A stretch of DNA of 64,000 nucleotides from Lichenibacterium dinghuense (GCF_021730615.1 NZ_JAJLMN010000001.1:5175501-5239500); one strand, 5' to 3'; positions 9,102-18,924 are shown, counted from the stretch's first letter. The notes: generated by a model not told the origin, from the letters alone. Numbers and translations are program-made.

Positions 9102-10907
9102 TCAGGCGTCCATCTTCAGGGCGGCGATGAAGGCCGCCTGCGGGATCTCGACCTTGCCGAACTGGCGCATCTTCTTCTTGCCGGCCTTCTGCTTCTCCAG
9201 CAGCTTGCGCTTGCGGGACACGTCGCCGCCGTAGCACTTGGCCGTGACGTCCTTGCGCAAGGCGCGGATGGTCTCGCGGGCGATGATCTTGCCGCCGATC
9301 GCCGCCTGCACGGGGATCTGGAACATGTGCTGCGGGATCAGGTCCTTCAGCTTGTCCACCATGGCGCGGCCCCGCGCCTCGGCGCGGTCGCGATGGACCA
9401 GCATCGACAGCGCGTCCACCGGCTCGGCGTTGACCAGCACCTGCATCTTCACAAGGTCGCCGGCCTTGTAGTCGGTGATGTGGTAGTCGAACGAGGCGTA
9501 GCCCTTCGAGATCGACTTCAGCCGGTCGTAGAAGTCGAACACGACCTCGTTCAGCGGCAGCTCGTAGGTCAGCATGGCGCGCGAGCCGACGTAGCTGAGG
9601 TCGGTCTGGATGCCGCGCCGGTCCTGGCAGAGCTTGAGGATGCCGCCGAGGTAGTCGTCCGGCGTGAGGATCTTGGCCTGGATCCAGGGCTCGCGGATCT
9701 CCTCGATCTTCATCACGTCCGGCATGTCGGCCGGGTTGTGGAGATCGATGCTCGTGCCGTCGCGCAGGCCGATCTGGTAGACGACTGAGGGCGCGGTCGC
9801 GATGAGGTCGAGGTTGAACTCGCGCTCGAGCCGCTCCTGGATGATCTCGAGGTGGAGAAGCCCCAGGAAGCCGCAGCGGAAGCCGAAGCCCAGAGCGGCG
9901 GAGGACTCCATCTCGAAAGAGAAGCTCGCGTCGTTGAGGCGCAGGCGCCCCATGGCGGCGCGCAGGTCGTCGAAGTCGGCCGCGTCGACCGGGAACAGGC
10001 CGCAGAACACCACGGGCTGCGCGGGCTTGAAGCCGGGCAGGGCCTCGGCGGTGGGCTTGCGCTCGTCCGTGATCGTGTCGCCGACGCGGGTGTCGGCCAC
10101 GTCCTTGATCTGCGCCGTGATGAAGCCGACCTCGCCGGGGCCGAGCCGCTCGACGCCCGTCATCTTGGGCTTGAACACGCCGATGCGGTCGACCTCGTAG
10201 TGGGCGCCGGTCGCCATGGTCTGGATGCGGGCGCCCTTCTTCAGCGTCCCGTCGATGACCCGCACCAGCACGACCACGCCGAGGTAGGCGTCGTACCAGC
10301 TGTCGACGAGCAGGGCTTTCAGCGGCGCCTCGGCGTCGCCCTTGGGCGGCGGCAGCTTGGCCACGATGGCTTCGAGCACGCCCTCGATGTTGATCCCGGT
10401 CTTGGCCGAGATCTCGACGGCCTCGGAGGCGTCGAGGCCGATCACGTCCTCGATTTGCTGGCGAATGCGCTCGGGCTCGGCGGCCGGCAGGTCGATCTTG
10501 TTCAGCACCGGCACGATCTCGTGGCCGGCGTCGAGCGCCTGGTACACGTTGGCCAGCGTTTGCGCCTCGACGCCCTGCGAGGCGTCGACGACGAGCAGCG
10601 AGCCCTCGCAGGCCGCGAGCGAGCGCGACACCTCGTAGGCGAAGTCGACGTGGCCGGGCGTGTCCATCAGGTTGAGCACGTAGAGCTTGCCATCGGCCGC
10701 GACGTAGTCGAGCCGCACGGTCTGCGCCTTGATGGTGATGCCGCGCTCGCGCTCGATGTCCATCGAGTCGAGCATCTGCTCGGACATGTCGCGCAGCGCG
10801 ACCGTGCCGGTGTGCTGGATCAGCCGGTCGGCGAGCGTCGACTTGCCGTGGTCGATGTGGGCCACGATCGAGAAATTGCGGATGTTGTCGAGCGTCTTCG
10901 CGGTCAT
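9102..10907 (-). CDS. lepA: Elongation factor 4 (LepA), ribosomal back-translocase GTPase
   Basis: A 601-residue translational GTPase with G1 [14 protein letters not shown], the T-loop [16 protein letters not shown]3 DTPGHVDF and G4 LNKIDLP. It has the LepA-specific C-terminal domain with YYVGSRAML-type sequence ([20 protein letters not shown]) and the basic tail [21 protein letters not shown]. Full length. It acts on stalled or mistranslocated ribosomes. The ATG at 10905-10907 is the only start matching the family N-terminus. Confidence 0.98.
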   Translation of the reverse strand: MTAKTLDNIRNFSIVAHIDHGKSTLADRLIQHTGTVALRDMSEQMLDSMDIERERGITIKAQTVRLDYVAADGKLYVLNLMDTPGHVDFAYEVSRSLAACEGSLLVVDASQGVEAQTLANVYQALDAGHEIVPVLNKIDLPAAEPERIRQQIEDVIGLDASEAVEISAKTGINIEGVLEAIVAKLPPPKGDAEAPLKALLVDSWYDAYLGVVVLVRVIDGTLKKGARIQTMATGAHYEVDRIGVFKPKMTGVERLGPGEVGFITAQIKDVADTRVGDTITDERKPTAEALPGFKPAQPVVFCGLFPVDAADFDDLRAAMGRLRLNDASFSFEMESSAALGFGFRCGFLGLLHLEIIQERLEREFNLDLIATAPSVVYQIGLRDGTSIDLHNPADMPDVMKIEEIREPWIQAKILTPDDYLGGILKLCQDRRGIQTDLSYVGSRAMLTYELPLNEVVFDFYDRLKSISKGYASFDYHITDYKAGDLVKMQVLVNAEPVDALSMLVHRDRAEARGRAMVDKLKDLIPQHMFQIPVQAAIGGKIIARETIRALRKDVTAKCYGGDVSRKRKLLEKQKAGKKKMRQFGKVEIPQAAFIAALKMDA

Positions 10908-11045
10908 GCGCGCGTCCTAGCAGGGCGGGTGGGATTTGCACAGGGCGGGGCCGCGACGGGCCGTCATCGCCGACGCGTTTCGGCGGGCGCGGCGCCTTGC
11001 GGGCCGGGCGGCGATGCGCTACTCCTGATTCGTCCGAGGCGACAC

Positions 11046-11122
<77 letters not shown>

Positions 11123-11169
11123 GTCTTTTCAACGACTTAGGCCTTCGGGCCTCGCGGGCCGCCGGGGGC

Positions 11170-11189
11170 GGGCTACCACGGGGCTACCG
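11170..11189 (+). repeat. Left arm-type repeat GGGCTACC-ACG-GGGCTACC-G
   Basis: Two direct copies of GGGCTACC with an 11-bp period, 47 bp inside the attL core. The identical 20-bp block recurs at 29173-29192 near attR. Short tandem repeats at both ends are what arm-type binding sites of tyrosine recombinases look like. The role is inferred. Confidence 0.6.
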
Positions 11190-11194
11190 AGAAC

Positions 11195-11977
11195 ATGGCC
11201 GACGGCGTCGCAGACAGCTCCATGAAGGTCCCGCCGAGGTATGCCGCCCCGGGCGAGATCGACCTCCTCGACGCCATCGAACGTTTCTGCGCCCGCCTGC
11301 CCGACGCCGCGACGGTCTCGCCCACGGCCTTCGCGTTGATGGAGCGCGGCGGGCCTGTCCGGGACGCGCTCGTGCTCGGCGACATCACGGCCGTGCTCAT
11401 CACCACGACCAAGCCCCCGGTGGATGTGCATCCGGCTGCTTTCAGGGACGACACGGTGTGGCAAGCCATCGCATGGGGGACGAACGCCTTCCCGACGCGG
11501 CCGGAATTCGGCATCGAGCCGGGCCGCCTCGTGGTCGACAGGGACGCGTTCGATGCGGTGATGAGGGTGGGAGGCGGCGAGGCTGCGGCGTCGTCTCAGC
11601 CCCCGAGGCCGCCTCAGAGGTACGTGCCACCATACATCCGGCTCGCGCTGGCAATCTCCGATCGCCTCGACCTTTCGGCCGACTACCTTTTCGGGATCGA
11701 GGCGATGAGGGATGCGATCCTGGAGATCGCCAAGGAGCCGAGGTGGAAGGGTCTGAATATCAGCCCAGCGATGGCCATGCAGTTGGCGAGAGCCATGAAC
11801 CACCCGCAGTTCGCGAACCGTGGTTATGACCCTGAGATGGACTTCTCAGACCCGGACCCCGTCGATCTCGATCCGGCGGAGGCCCGGAGGAACGATAGCC
11901 GCTTACCAGATCCAGCCAAGCCCCACAACGGTAGGCAGTTCATGGGTCCAAAGAAGGCGCTGCGAACCAACTCGTAG
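11195..11977 (+). CDS. Hypothetical protein, first gene of the island
   Basis: A 260-residue protein, not recognised. Visible stretches are GEIDLLDAIERFCARLPD near the start, a hydrophobic core DITAVLITTTKPP, then AFRDDTVWQAIAWGTNAFPT and an acidic region PEMDFSDPDPVDLDPAEA before a basic tail. No signal peptide or membrane segment. The start lies 6 bp after the arm-type repeat; the ATG at 11222 is an alternative. It is read away from the tRNA. Confidence 0.65.
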   Translation: MADGVADSSMKVPPRYAAPGEIDLLDAIERFCARLPDAATVSPTAFALMERGGPVRDALVLGDITAVLITTTKPPVDVHPAAFRDDTVWQAIAWGTNAFPTRPEFGIEPGRLVVDRDAFDAVMRVGGGEAAASSQPPRPPQRYVPPYIRLALAISDRLDLSADYLFGIEAMRDAILEIAKEPRWKGLNISPAMAMQLARAMNHPQFANRGYDPEMDFSDPDPVDLDPAEARRNDSRLPDPAKPHNGRQFMGPKKALRTNS

Positions 11978-12052
11978 TCGGCCTCGTAGGCCCTGAGGCC
12001 CAGCCTCGAAGGCTAAGAACCTTCCAACCCACTACGGGAAAGCTTTTCTTGG

Positions 12053-12376
12053 GTGCAAGGAGATGCCGTGAGCGCGGCATCCAGGAGCAGACCCATGGAA
12101 GCGCTTTCTACCCCGCACACTTCGCCGCCGGCCCGAGCGAGTTCGGACATGCTCCTCGACCATGTCGAGGCGGCTTCGTCCTTGAGGCTCGCGCCACGGA
12201 CGCTCGCCCGCCATCGCGCGGACGGCACTGGCCCCGTCTTCATCCGGCTCGGCCGCCGCGTGCTCTACCATCCCGACGACCTCATGGAATGGGCGCAGTC
12301 TCACCGGTATCGGAGTACGTCAGAGCCTACGAGCCGGCCCGCGGGCCTGCCGCTCAGGCCTCGCCGTCGGGCGTGA
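12053..12376 (+). CDS. AlpA/excisionase-like helix-turn-helix protein
   Basis: A 107-residue protein with a MerR/HTH_17-type DNA-binding unit: LLDHVEAASSLRLAPRTLAR, then GPVFIRLGRRVLYHPDDLME and a W in EWAQSH. This is the standard layout of AlpA-like regulators and excisionases that control integrase direction in islands. It sits just upstream of the RepA-type ATPase gene. The first 30 residues are low-complexity, so translation may begin at the ATG at 12095 or 12149. Confidence 0.75.
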   Translation: MQGDAVSAASRSRPMEALSTPHTSPPARASSDMLLDHVEAASSLRLAPRTLARHRADGTGPVFIRLGRRVLYHPDDLMEWAQSHRYRSTSEPTSRPAGLPLRPRRRA

Positions 12377-12657
12377 GGACACTCGGCCCGTCACCGACAT
12401 CAACGTCGAGCCGTGTCCGCCGCCTTCGAAGTCGTCGGCACGCCCGGCCTGTATCTGACGAGTGAAGCCAACTACCACATCTACGACGACGCCCACCTTT
12501 GCCGAGGTGGGCGCGTGCGGCCGAAGCCGTTACTGAGACAGTGTTGTGCCTCTCTCATAGCTCTTCGTCCTCGACTCCGCAAGCTAGAAGTCGAAATCGG
12601 CCCCGCCGATGAAGTCCGCACGCGCCCGCTCGCCGCCAAACAAGCGAGCCTATAGAC
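12377..12657 (+). other. Short stretch with a possible 80-residue ORF and a 9-bp hairpin
   Basis: A GTG-started ORF at 12413-12655 (MSAAFEVVGTPGLYLTSEAN...) fills most of the gap before the ATPase gene but resembles nothing I know. A perfect hairpin (CGCCCACCT, 6-nt loop, AGGTGGGCG) at 12490-12513 lies inside it. No T-run follows, so it is not a convincing terminator. The gap may hold a small gene or a leader. Confidence 0.35.
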
Positions 12658-14058
12658 ATGGACAGCAACGATTTTGACCTCGGCCGTGATCTGACCGAGT
12701 TGGAAGGGTCGAGTCTCGACGGGCTCGATGAACGTCCCTTGGAGGCGAGATCAGCGCCCCCCTCGCATCCGACGAGCGCGCGTTCCGACTCCGGAACGGC
12801 TTCGTCGTTCAGGGATCTGATCTGCAAGCCTCGGCCGGAGACGGTCTACCTTGGGAGGCGGGAGGACACGATCACCATGCCTCCGACGCTCGACCTCGAA
12901 CGGTCGTGGCATCGGCCGGAGGGTGACGGGGTCAGTGACTTCCTCATCGAGCATCGCAAGAACTACGAGGCCGATCGGCGCGCCGAGGCCGGCTACGGTT
13001 TTCCAACGTCAAGCGTGAAGGCGTTCATGTACGGAGGGCCTCGTGAACCGGATTGGGTAATTCCCGGCTTGGTTCCCCGCAAGGAAGTTTGCATTTTCGC
13101 TGCTGAGGCGGGTATTGGTAAAACGACCCTCTTGACTCAGATGCTTCTGTCTGTCGCTTCAGGCCAGCCTTTCTTCGGTCTTCCTGTCGGGAGTGGCGTC
13201 GTCGTAGGCTTATTCCACGAAGACTCATCGGCACACCTTCGTGGTCGTCTTGGTACGCTGTTCGAGGAGACGTCGACGGACCTCGACCGTCTCGACGAGA
13301 GCGGAAATCTGTTGTTCGAAACGCGAGATTACGATCCAGGGGCCGAAGACCGGCGCGTGCTTTGGGACAAGGGGCCTACTCCGAATTTCTTTGACCTCGA
13401 ACGCAAGATCGAAGCGGTCGGCGGTGTGAGGCTTTTGGTCATCGACACCATCAAGCGGGTTATTGCTGGTGATGTCGACAAGGGTGAGAACGTCAGACAT
13501 TTTCTTTCCGCGCTCCAGGGGCTTGCCGATCGACAGAACATCGCGATCGTAGCTTCTACGCATGTCAACAATCATGGAAAGACGGCGGGATCCTCGGAGT
13601 TTGTGAATCAAGGTCGCTCGGTCTTCCATCTCATCAGGAGTCCCAAGAACGGCACGCAGGCGACCTTGACCTCGATCAAGTTGAACTGCGGACCGGAACC
13701 GTCCCCTATCCTTCTTGAGAAGACCCTGAGTGGCTTTTGGCGCGTCCGCAGTACCACGGTTGAGCCTACCGCGCGCGCGAACGCGTTGATCGACGCGAGG
13801 GAGCGCGGCGAACGTCTCCGCGCCATCCTCTTCGACGTCATCGACAACCATCCGAAGAAGCTGTCCGTGCACAAGCAGGCGGAGTCTTACGCGCCGCGCT
13901 TCGCAGCCGGCACGTCTGAGGCTGAGGGATTAGGAGCATCGCCGGCCGAGTTCGAGGCGGTGATGGCTGATGCTCTCCTGAAGGGCGAGATTGAGGAGGT
14001 GCGGAAGGACACCCGCCATTCGACCAAGGTGTTGCGCGTCGTCGACAGGGGCGTGTGA
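12658..14058 (+). CDS. AAA family ATPase, RepA/RegA-like (AAA_25)
   Basis: A 466-residue ATPase of the KaiC/RecA-like AAA_25 group found with island and plasmid replication genes. Walker A is FAAEAGIGKTTLLTQMLL (about residue 150), an acidic catalytic segment is GLFHEDSS, Walker B is VRLLVIDTIKRV, and a sensor-like IAIVASTHVN follows. About 110 N-terminal residues are low-complexity and the last 100 look helical and basic. Homologues act as replicative-helicase-like motors of small plasmids and satellites. Immediately after its stop codon comes the inverted-repeat module at 14060. Confidence 0.85.
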   Translation: MDSNDFDLGRDLTELEGSSLDGLDERPLEARSAPPSHPTSARSDSGTASSFRDLICKPRPETVYLGRREDTITMPPTLDLERSWHRPEGDGVSDFLIEHRKNYEADRRAEAGYGFPTSSVKAFMYGGPREPDWVIPGLVPRKEVCIFAAEAGIGKTTLLTQMLLSVASGQPFFGLPVGSGVVVGLFHEDSSAHLRGRLGTLFEETSTDLDRLDESGNLLFETRDYDPGAEDRRVLWDKGPTPNFFDLERKIEAVGGVRLLVIDTIKRVIAGDVDKGENVRHFLSALQGLADRQNIAIVASTHVNNHGKTAGSSEFVNQGRSVFHLIRSPKNGTQATLTSIKLNCGPEPSPILLEKTLSGFWRVRSTTVEPTARANALIDARERGERLRAILFDVIDNHPKKLSVHKQAESYAPRFAAGTSEAEGLGASPAEFEAVMADALLKGEIEEVRKDTRHSTKVLRVVDRGV

Positions 14059-14059
14059 C

Positions 14060-14220
14060 GCACGAGGTCCAGCACAAGGCCCCCGCATTCAGACGAACCT
14101 CGTGCTGGACCTCGGCAAGGCATAAATACCTGTTTCGACTCAGCTTTCGCGGCGAGGTACACTGCCTGTGCTCGACCGCGAAGAAGAGTATTTCATCAAA
14201 AGACAAACGAGATCCGTAAC
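14060..14220 (+). promoter_or_regulatory. Compound repeat module, copy 1 (inverted 12-mers plus conserved block)
   Basis: Direct copies GCACGAGGTCC and AGCACAAGG (14060-14079) face inverted copies GAACCTCGTGCT and GGACCTCG (14095-14114), giving a 13-bp perfect inverted repeat CGAGGTCCAGCAC with 26-nt spacing. About 55 nt later a 50-nt block at 14171-14220 contains GCGAAGAAGAG, ATTTCAT and GAGATCCGTAAC. The same order recurs at 24370-24528. It could be an operator/promoter, a replication origin or a structured RNA leader. The HNH gene starts 36 bp downstream. Confidence 0.6.
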
Positions 14221-14255
14221 TCTAAGCCCCCTCGCGCGAGCCCGTCGATCCACCC

Positions 14256-15107
14256 ATGCCGAACACCCACTTTAGCACCGCGGCCGTCATCGCCGAGTTC
14301 CGTGCCCACGGCGCGGAGCCGACGTTCACAAGCTACACCGGCCCGAGCCAACGCCTGACCTTCCTGTGCTCGTGCCCCGACCGGCGGCCGGGAGAGACCA
14401 CCTTCCGCGCGCTCCACCACCAGGGCGTGGCCCCGCGGTGCCCCGAGTGCAGGACGCTGGCTCGCCAGGGCCGGATGTTGGGGAACCGCCGTACGCCGTC
14501 GACTCCCGCGGCGCCGAAGGCGGCACCGCCGACCGACCGGGACGGGGTCATCGCCGAGAAGTATCGGACGCTCCTTGCCCAGCACGGCGTCACGCCGCTG
14601 TCCGAGTACGGGGGCGCCAGGACGCCGATCATCTTCATGTGCCCCGGCCGCGAGTGCGGTGGCGCACGCCACTCGATCATGCCGGCCGCCCTCCGAAACG
14701 GGCAGCTCCCGCGGTGCCCTTCGTGCCAGAAGGCGGCTCGGCCGCGCGGGGCGGCCCATCACCGCTGGAACGACGAGCGGTCACCCGAAGAGCGGGAGAA
14801 CGACCGTTCCAAAGCGTGGGAGGTCGCTGTCCTTCGTGTCCACGACATGAGGTGCGTCATCACGGGACGCATCGGACGGGCGCCCCATCACCTGTACGGG
14901 CACGCTGCCTACCCGGAGTTCCGCCTCTTGCTCCAGAACGGCGTCTGCCTCACCCGCACGCTCCACGACGAGTTCACTGCGCGGCACCGCGACGGCCGGA
15001 ACACCTACGACGATTTTGCAACCTTCTATGCGGAAAAGACTGGCCGGGTCTGCCCGATCCTCGACCCCATGCTGCTCCGGATATCCGAGCGCGTTTTCGT
15101 CGAGTGA
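14256..15107 (+). CDS. Zinc-ribbon HNH-endonuclease-like protein
   Basis: A 283-residue protein with two zinc-ribbon-like units. The first has FLCSCPDRRPG and PRCPECRTLA (residues 35-70); the second has IFMCPGRECGG and PRCPSCQKAA (about 125-160). The C-terminal part resembles an HNH fold: MRCVITGRIGRAPHHLYG, then LLLQNGVCLTRTLHDEFTAR, with His pair, Asn and a final His in the expected order. Similar proteins occur as phage and island HNH nucleases. It directly follows the repeat module. Nuclease activity is inferred. Confidence 0.65.
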   Translation: MPNTHFSTAAVIAEFRAHGAEPTFTSYTGPSQRLTFLCSCPDRRPGETTFRALHHQGVAPRCPECRTLARQGRMLGNRRTPSTPAAPKAAPPTDRDGVIAEKYRTLLAQHGVTPLSEYGGARTPIIFMCPGRECGGARHSIMPAALRNGQLPRCPSCQKAARPRGAAHHRWNDERSPEERENDRSKAWEVAVLRVHDMRCVITGRIGRAPHHLYGHAAYPEFRLLLQNGVCLTRTLHDEFTARHRDGRNTYDDFATFYAEKTGRVCPILDPMLLRISERVFVE

Positions 15108-15118
15108 GGAAAAAGTTC

Positions 15119-15274
15119 ATGGTCCAAGTCGGCGAGGGCCGCCGCCGCTTCGCGTGCTTTCACGAAGCCCGCCATGCCGTTGTACGATGGTAGCTGGGGC
15201 ACGATGCCGACAACGCGGTGGTGATCTCGCGAGCGGCGGCATTGTGGAAGCCCTTCGATTTTATACCTCACTTA
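15119..15274 (+). pseudogene. Fragment resembling an M41/FtsH-like metallopeptidase N-terminus
   Basis: The ATG at 15119 follows GAGGAAAAA and reads RRRFACFHEARHAVVRW, stops at TAG (15191-15193), then continues in frame as LGHDADNAVVISRAAALW to the IS5 insertion at 15275. The run FHEARHAVV...LGHDADNAVVI matches the zinc-binding HExxH segment and following strand of M41-type peptidases. With an internal stop and an IS at its end it is best read as a remnant. The assignment rests on this short motif only. Confidence 0.4.
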
Positions 15275-16188
15275 GTGTCCGTCCGATAAGGGCACGTGGG
15301 GTTGAGTGGCCGGGGCTGAGATGATTCCAGGAGGGTGCTGAAACCTGATCTGGAACCGCCATGTGGACCCCGGCCACCCGCGAGCAGCATAGCCGCTCCG
15401 AACTCCGCTACTCAACCGATCTGACCGACGCCGAATGGGCCGTCATCGAACCGCTGTTGCCGCCCGGCAACCCGCTCGGACGGTCCCGGCTGTGGTCGTT
15501 GCGGGAGATTGTGAACGGCATTTTCTATGTGCTGCGGGGCGGCGTTCCCTGGCGCCTGTTGCCGAAGGACCTGCCCCCGAAGAGCACGGTGTACGGCTAC
15601 TTCAGCGCGTGGCGCGATGAGGGCCTGTTCGCCGGCATCAACCACCATCTCGTCATGCTGGATCGCGAGCGGGCCGGGCGAGAGGCTTCGCCCACCGCGG
15701 CCGTGCTCGACAGCCAGAGCGTGAAGACCACGGAGAGCGGCGGTCCGCGGGGCTACGACGCGGGCAAGAAGGTGAAGGGTCGCAAGCGCCGGCCCTGGTC
15801 GACACGGACGGCCGCGCCCTGGTGCTCGACCCGCAGCCGGCCGACGTGCAGGACCGCGACGGGGCCGTGCCGGTGCTCAAGCAGTCACGCCGTTCATATC
15901 CTTTCATCGCCAAGGCCTTCGCCGACGCGGGCTACGCCGGCGACAAGCCGGACAGCGCCACGCTCATCGCCGTCGAGATCCTCCGCAAACCACCCGGGCA
16001 GGTCGGCTTCGTGGTTCACCCCCGGCGATGGGTGGTTGAGCGCTTCTTCGCCTGGATCAGCCGCAATCGACGCCTCTGGAAGGATCCGGAGGCCACAATC
16101 GCATCCGCAAAGGCCTTCCTCTACGCTGCGTCCGTCATGATGCTGCTACGTCGCATAGGTTGCGCAGCCTGACTTCCCGGACGGACTC
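15275..16188 (+). mobile_element. IS5-family insertion sequence, copy A (914 bp)
   Basis: Ends are imperfect inverted repeats: GTGTCCGTCCGATAAG at the left and GAGTCCGTCCGGGAAG (reverse complement) at the right. TTA is duplicated at 15272-15274 and 16189-16191. The element splits a short minus-strand reading frame: joining the flanks gives an open frame ending L-S-E-V-stop. Confidence 0.88.
15361..16172 (+). pseudogene. IS5-family transposase, single frameshift
   Basis: The first part (15361-about 15790) reads the DUF4096-type start DLTDAEWAVIEPLLPP, VNGIFYVLRGGVPWRLLP and the first catalytic Asp in AAVLDSQSVKTTESGGPRGYDAGKKVKGRK. After one lost base near 15793 the frame continues as ALVDTDGRALVLDPQPADV, AFADAGYAGDKP (second Asp) and PRRWVVERFFAWISRNRRL (catalytic Glu region). 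One extra C in GCGCCGG would restore it. It could be programmed frameshifting, but the position is not the usual one. Confidence 0.85.
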
Positions 16189-16191
16189 TTA

Positions 16192-16442
16192 GATGAGCCT
16201 CAAACCCGTGGCGAATGCCGAGACTCTTGACGTAGGGAACGAAATCGCCTTGTGGCATGAAGTCGAGATTATAATTGCCGATCTCGCAAGAGAATAGTTG
16301 CCTAGCGAACTCGCTAAAATCCTCACCATCTTGAAATGATAGTGGTTTAGGATAGTTGATAACGTACTCGTTGGCCGAGTAAAATCTGACACCGATTCTC
16401 GAATATACAAATATATACGATGACAAACCGGCAATTCTAACC
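16192..16442 (-). pseudogene. Remnant of an unknown AT-rich gene between IS5 and IS21
   Basis: The minus strand is open from the IS21 edge: GLSSYIFVYSRIGVRFYSAN, then INYPKPLSFQDGEDFSEFARQ and DFMPQGDFVPYVKSLGIRHG. Skipping the IS5 and one TTA duplicate, it ends L-S-E-V-stop at 15262. There is no good start codon before the IS21 boundary, so the N-terminus is probably gone. The region is clearly AT-richer than its surroundings. Family unknown. Confidence 0.45.
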
Positions 16443-16560
16443 TGTGATTAGGCGTGGAATTTTGACCCCCATGTGAGGGGGATCGGCGTCCAACTTTGAC
16501 CCCCTCGAGTGCAATTCGAGCAAGCTGCACGTCCTTGTTGCGGGACGGGCGGTGGGGGGG

Positions 16561-18057
16561 ATGAAAGGCGTGGACACGATTGCGCGCATCAGGCGCGAGT
16601 TCTTCATTCGAGGCCGGTCCATCAAGGAGATCGTCCGGGATCTGCACGTGTCCCGGAACACCGTGCGCAAGGTGGTGCGCACCGGCCGCACCGCGTTCGA
16701 GTACGAGCGTGAGGTCCAGCCGATGCCCAAGCTCGGGCAGTGGCGGGCTGATCTGGACGAGATGCTGGCCGCCAACGACAGCAAGGCGGCCCGCGAGCGG
16801 CTCACCATGATCCGCGTGTTCGAGGATCTGCGCGGCCGCGGCTATGCGGGCGGCTACGACGCTGTCCGGCGCTACGCCCGGGGCTGGCGGCGCGAGCGGG
16901 TCGCGGTGACGGCCGCCGCCCACGTGCCGCTGAGCTTTGATCCGGGCGAGGCCTACCAGTTCGACTGGAGCCACGAGATCGTGCTGATCAACGGCACCAC
17001 CGTCACCATCAAGGTGGCCCACGTCCGGCTCTGCCACAGCCGCATGCTGTTTGCGCGGGCCTATCCGCGCGAAAGCCAGGAGATGGTGTTCGACGCCCAC
17101 GACAAGGCCTTCGCCTTCTTCGAGGCGCCTGCCGCCGCGGCATCTACGACAACATGAAGACGGCAGTCGAAACGATCCTCGTCGGCAAGGAACGACAATA
17201 TAACCGCCGTTTTCAGCAGATGTGCGCTCACTATCTCGTCGATCCCGTCGCCTGCACGCCGGCGTCGGGATGGGAGAAGGGCCAAGTCGAGAACCGTGTC
17301 GGCTGGTGCGCGAGCGCTTCTTCACGCCCCGCCTGCGCGTGAAGAGCATCGAGGAGCTGAACAGGTGGCTCCTCGATCAGTGCGTCGCTTACGCCAAGGG
17401 CCATCCCCATCCCGAGAACAAGGAGATCACGGTCTGGCAGGCGTTCGAGGCGGAGCGGCCGAGCCTCGTGCCCTATGTCGGCGCCTTCGACGGTTTCCAC
17501 GCCGTGCCGGTCTCGGTGTCCAAGACGTGCCTGATCCGCTTCGACAACAACCGTTACTCGGTGATGGCGAGCGCCGTCGGCCGCCCCGTCGAAGTGCGGG
17601 CCTATGCGGAGCGGATCGAGTTGCGCCAGGGCGGCCATGTCGTGGGCGAGCATGTTCGCAGGTTCGGCCGCAACGAGACCGTATTCGAGCCCTGGCATTA
17701 TGTGCCGGTGCTGGCCCGCAAGCCCGGCGCCCTGCGTAACGGGGCGCCGTTCAAGGATTGGTGCTGCCGCCCGCCTTCGAGCGCGTCCGGCGCAAGCTCG
17801 CCGGCGCCGACGATGGCGATCGCCAGATGGTGGGCCTGCTGACGGCCGCCATGGACGACGGGCTGGAGGCCGTCGAGGCTGCCTGCCTGGAGGCGCTCGA
17901 AGCCGGCGTCCACTCGGCCGACATCATCCTCAACATCCTGGCCCGACGCCGCGAACCCGCGCGCGTCATCACCATCGATACCCCTGACGCGCTGCGCCTG
18001 CAGCACGAGCCCGTCGCCGACTGCGCGCGCTATGACACTCTGAGGAGCATCATGTGA
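16561..18057 (+). pseudogene. istA: IstA transposase of IS21, three single-base frameshifts
   Basis: The frame starts MKGVDTIARIRREFFIRGRS with a helix-turn-helix (SIKEIVRDLHVSRNTVRKVV) and reaches the first catalytic Asp region YQFDWSHEIV. It then breaks near 17128 (TTCTTCGAGG, one G short), near 17302 (GTCGGCTGGTG, one T short) and near 17758 (GATTGGTGCTG, one G short). Pieces continue as GIYDNMKTAVETILVGKERQ, RERFFTPRLRVKSIEELNRW and LPPAFERVRRKLAGADDGDR. Each shift moves the frame the same way, as single-base losses would. IstB is intact. Confidence 0.88.
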
Positions 18058-18791
18058 TGGAACGTTCCGAAATCCTGGCCACGATGGTGGACCTGAAGCT
18101 TTACGGCATGAAGGCCGGCTACGACGAGATCATCACCACGGCGTTGAAGCGCCAGCACGAGCCGCAACGCATCGTCGGTGATCTGCTGCAGGCCGAGATC
18201 GCCGAGAAACAGGCGCGCTCGATCAAGTATCAGATCACCATCTCCAAGCTGCCTTTAGCCAAGGACATCGAGGATTTCCGGTTCGAAGGCACGCTCATCA
18301 ACGAGATGCTGGTGCGCGATCTCGCCGGCGGCGAGTTCCTTGCTCACCAGCGCAACGCTGTCCTGGTGGGCGGCACCGGGACCGGCAAGACTCACCTCGC
18401 CATCGGGATCGCCCGAGCCTGCATCCGCAACGGCGCCCGTGGCCGCTATTTCAACGTCGTCGACCTCGTGAACCGGCTCGAAGCCGAAGGCCGCGCCGGC
18501 CGCCACGGCCGCATGGCCGACTACCTGTCGCGCATGGACTTCATCGTGCTCGACGAACTCGGCTATCTGCCCTTTGCCCAGTCTGGCGGGCAACTCCTCT
18601 TCCATCTCATCAGCCGCCTCTACGAGCAGACCTCCGTCATCGTGACGACCAACCTGGCCTTCGGTGAATGGCCGAACGTGTTCGGCGATGCCAAGATGAC
18701 GACCGCACTGCTGGACCGGCTCACCCACCATTGCGAGATCGTCGAGACCGGCAACGAGAGTTGGCGCTTCAAAAACCGCGCCTCGGCCTGA
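18054..18791 (+). CDS. istB: IS21 helper ATPase IstB
   Basis: A 245-residue AAA+ protein with Walker [21 protein letters not shown], Walker [13 protein letters not shown] and sensor [17 protein letters not shown]. It has the family N-terminus ([20 protein letters not shown]). Its start overlaps the istA stop (ATGTGATGG), implying coupling. IstB oligomers select target DNA for IstA. Confidence 0.95.
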   Translation: MMERSEILATMVDLKLYGMKAGYDEIITTALKRQHEPQRIVGDLLQAEIAEKQARSIKYQITISKLPLAKDIEDFRFEGTLINEMLVRDLAGGEFLAHQRNAVLVGGTGTGKTHLAIGIARACIRNGARGRYFNVVDLVNRLEAEGRAGRHGRMADYLSRMDFIVLDELGYLPFAQSGGQLLFHLISRLYEQTSVIVTTNLAFGEWPNVFGDAKMTTALLDRLTHHCEIVETGNESWRFKNRASA

Positions 18792-18924
18792 GCATCACGC
18801 CACCGCAGCCGCCCGGCTGCGCAACCCTGACCCGCTTCGCCGGGCGGCCGCTACCGCCTCAGATTGCAGCAAGGGGGTCAACATTGGACGCCGATAGGGG
18901 GTCAAATTTCAACGCCGATTGACA

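Larger units (their letters stand above)
16443..18924 (+). mobile_element. IS21-family insertion sequence
   Basis: Left end TGTGATTAGGCGTGGAATTT and right end (reverse complement) TGTCAATCGGCGTTGAAATT start with TG and carry repeated internal sites: TTTGACCCCC and GGCGTCCAA each occur again about 30 bp inward at both ends. This is the multiple-repeat end structure of IS21. No target duplication is visible: flanks are ...CTAACC and CCGTGG.... The two flanks belong to unrelated gene remnants, which suggests a deletion at one side. Confidence 0.85.

Noticed and set aside
14060-14114. Rho-independent terminator of the ATPase gene
   Set aside because: The inverted repeat has a long 26-nt centre and no T-run, and the same 12-mers recur at 24.4 kb away from any gene end.
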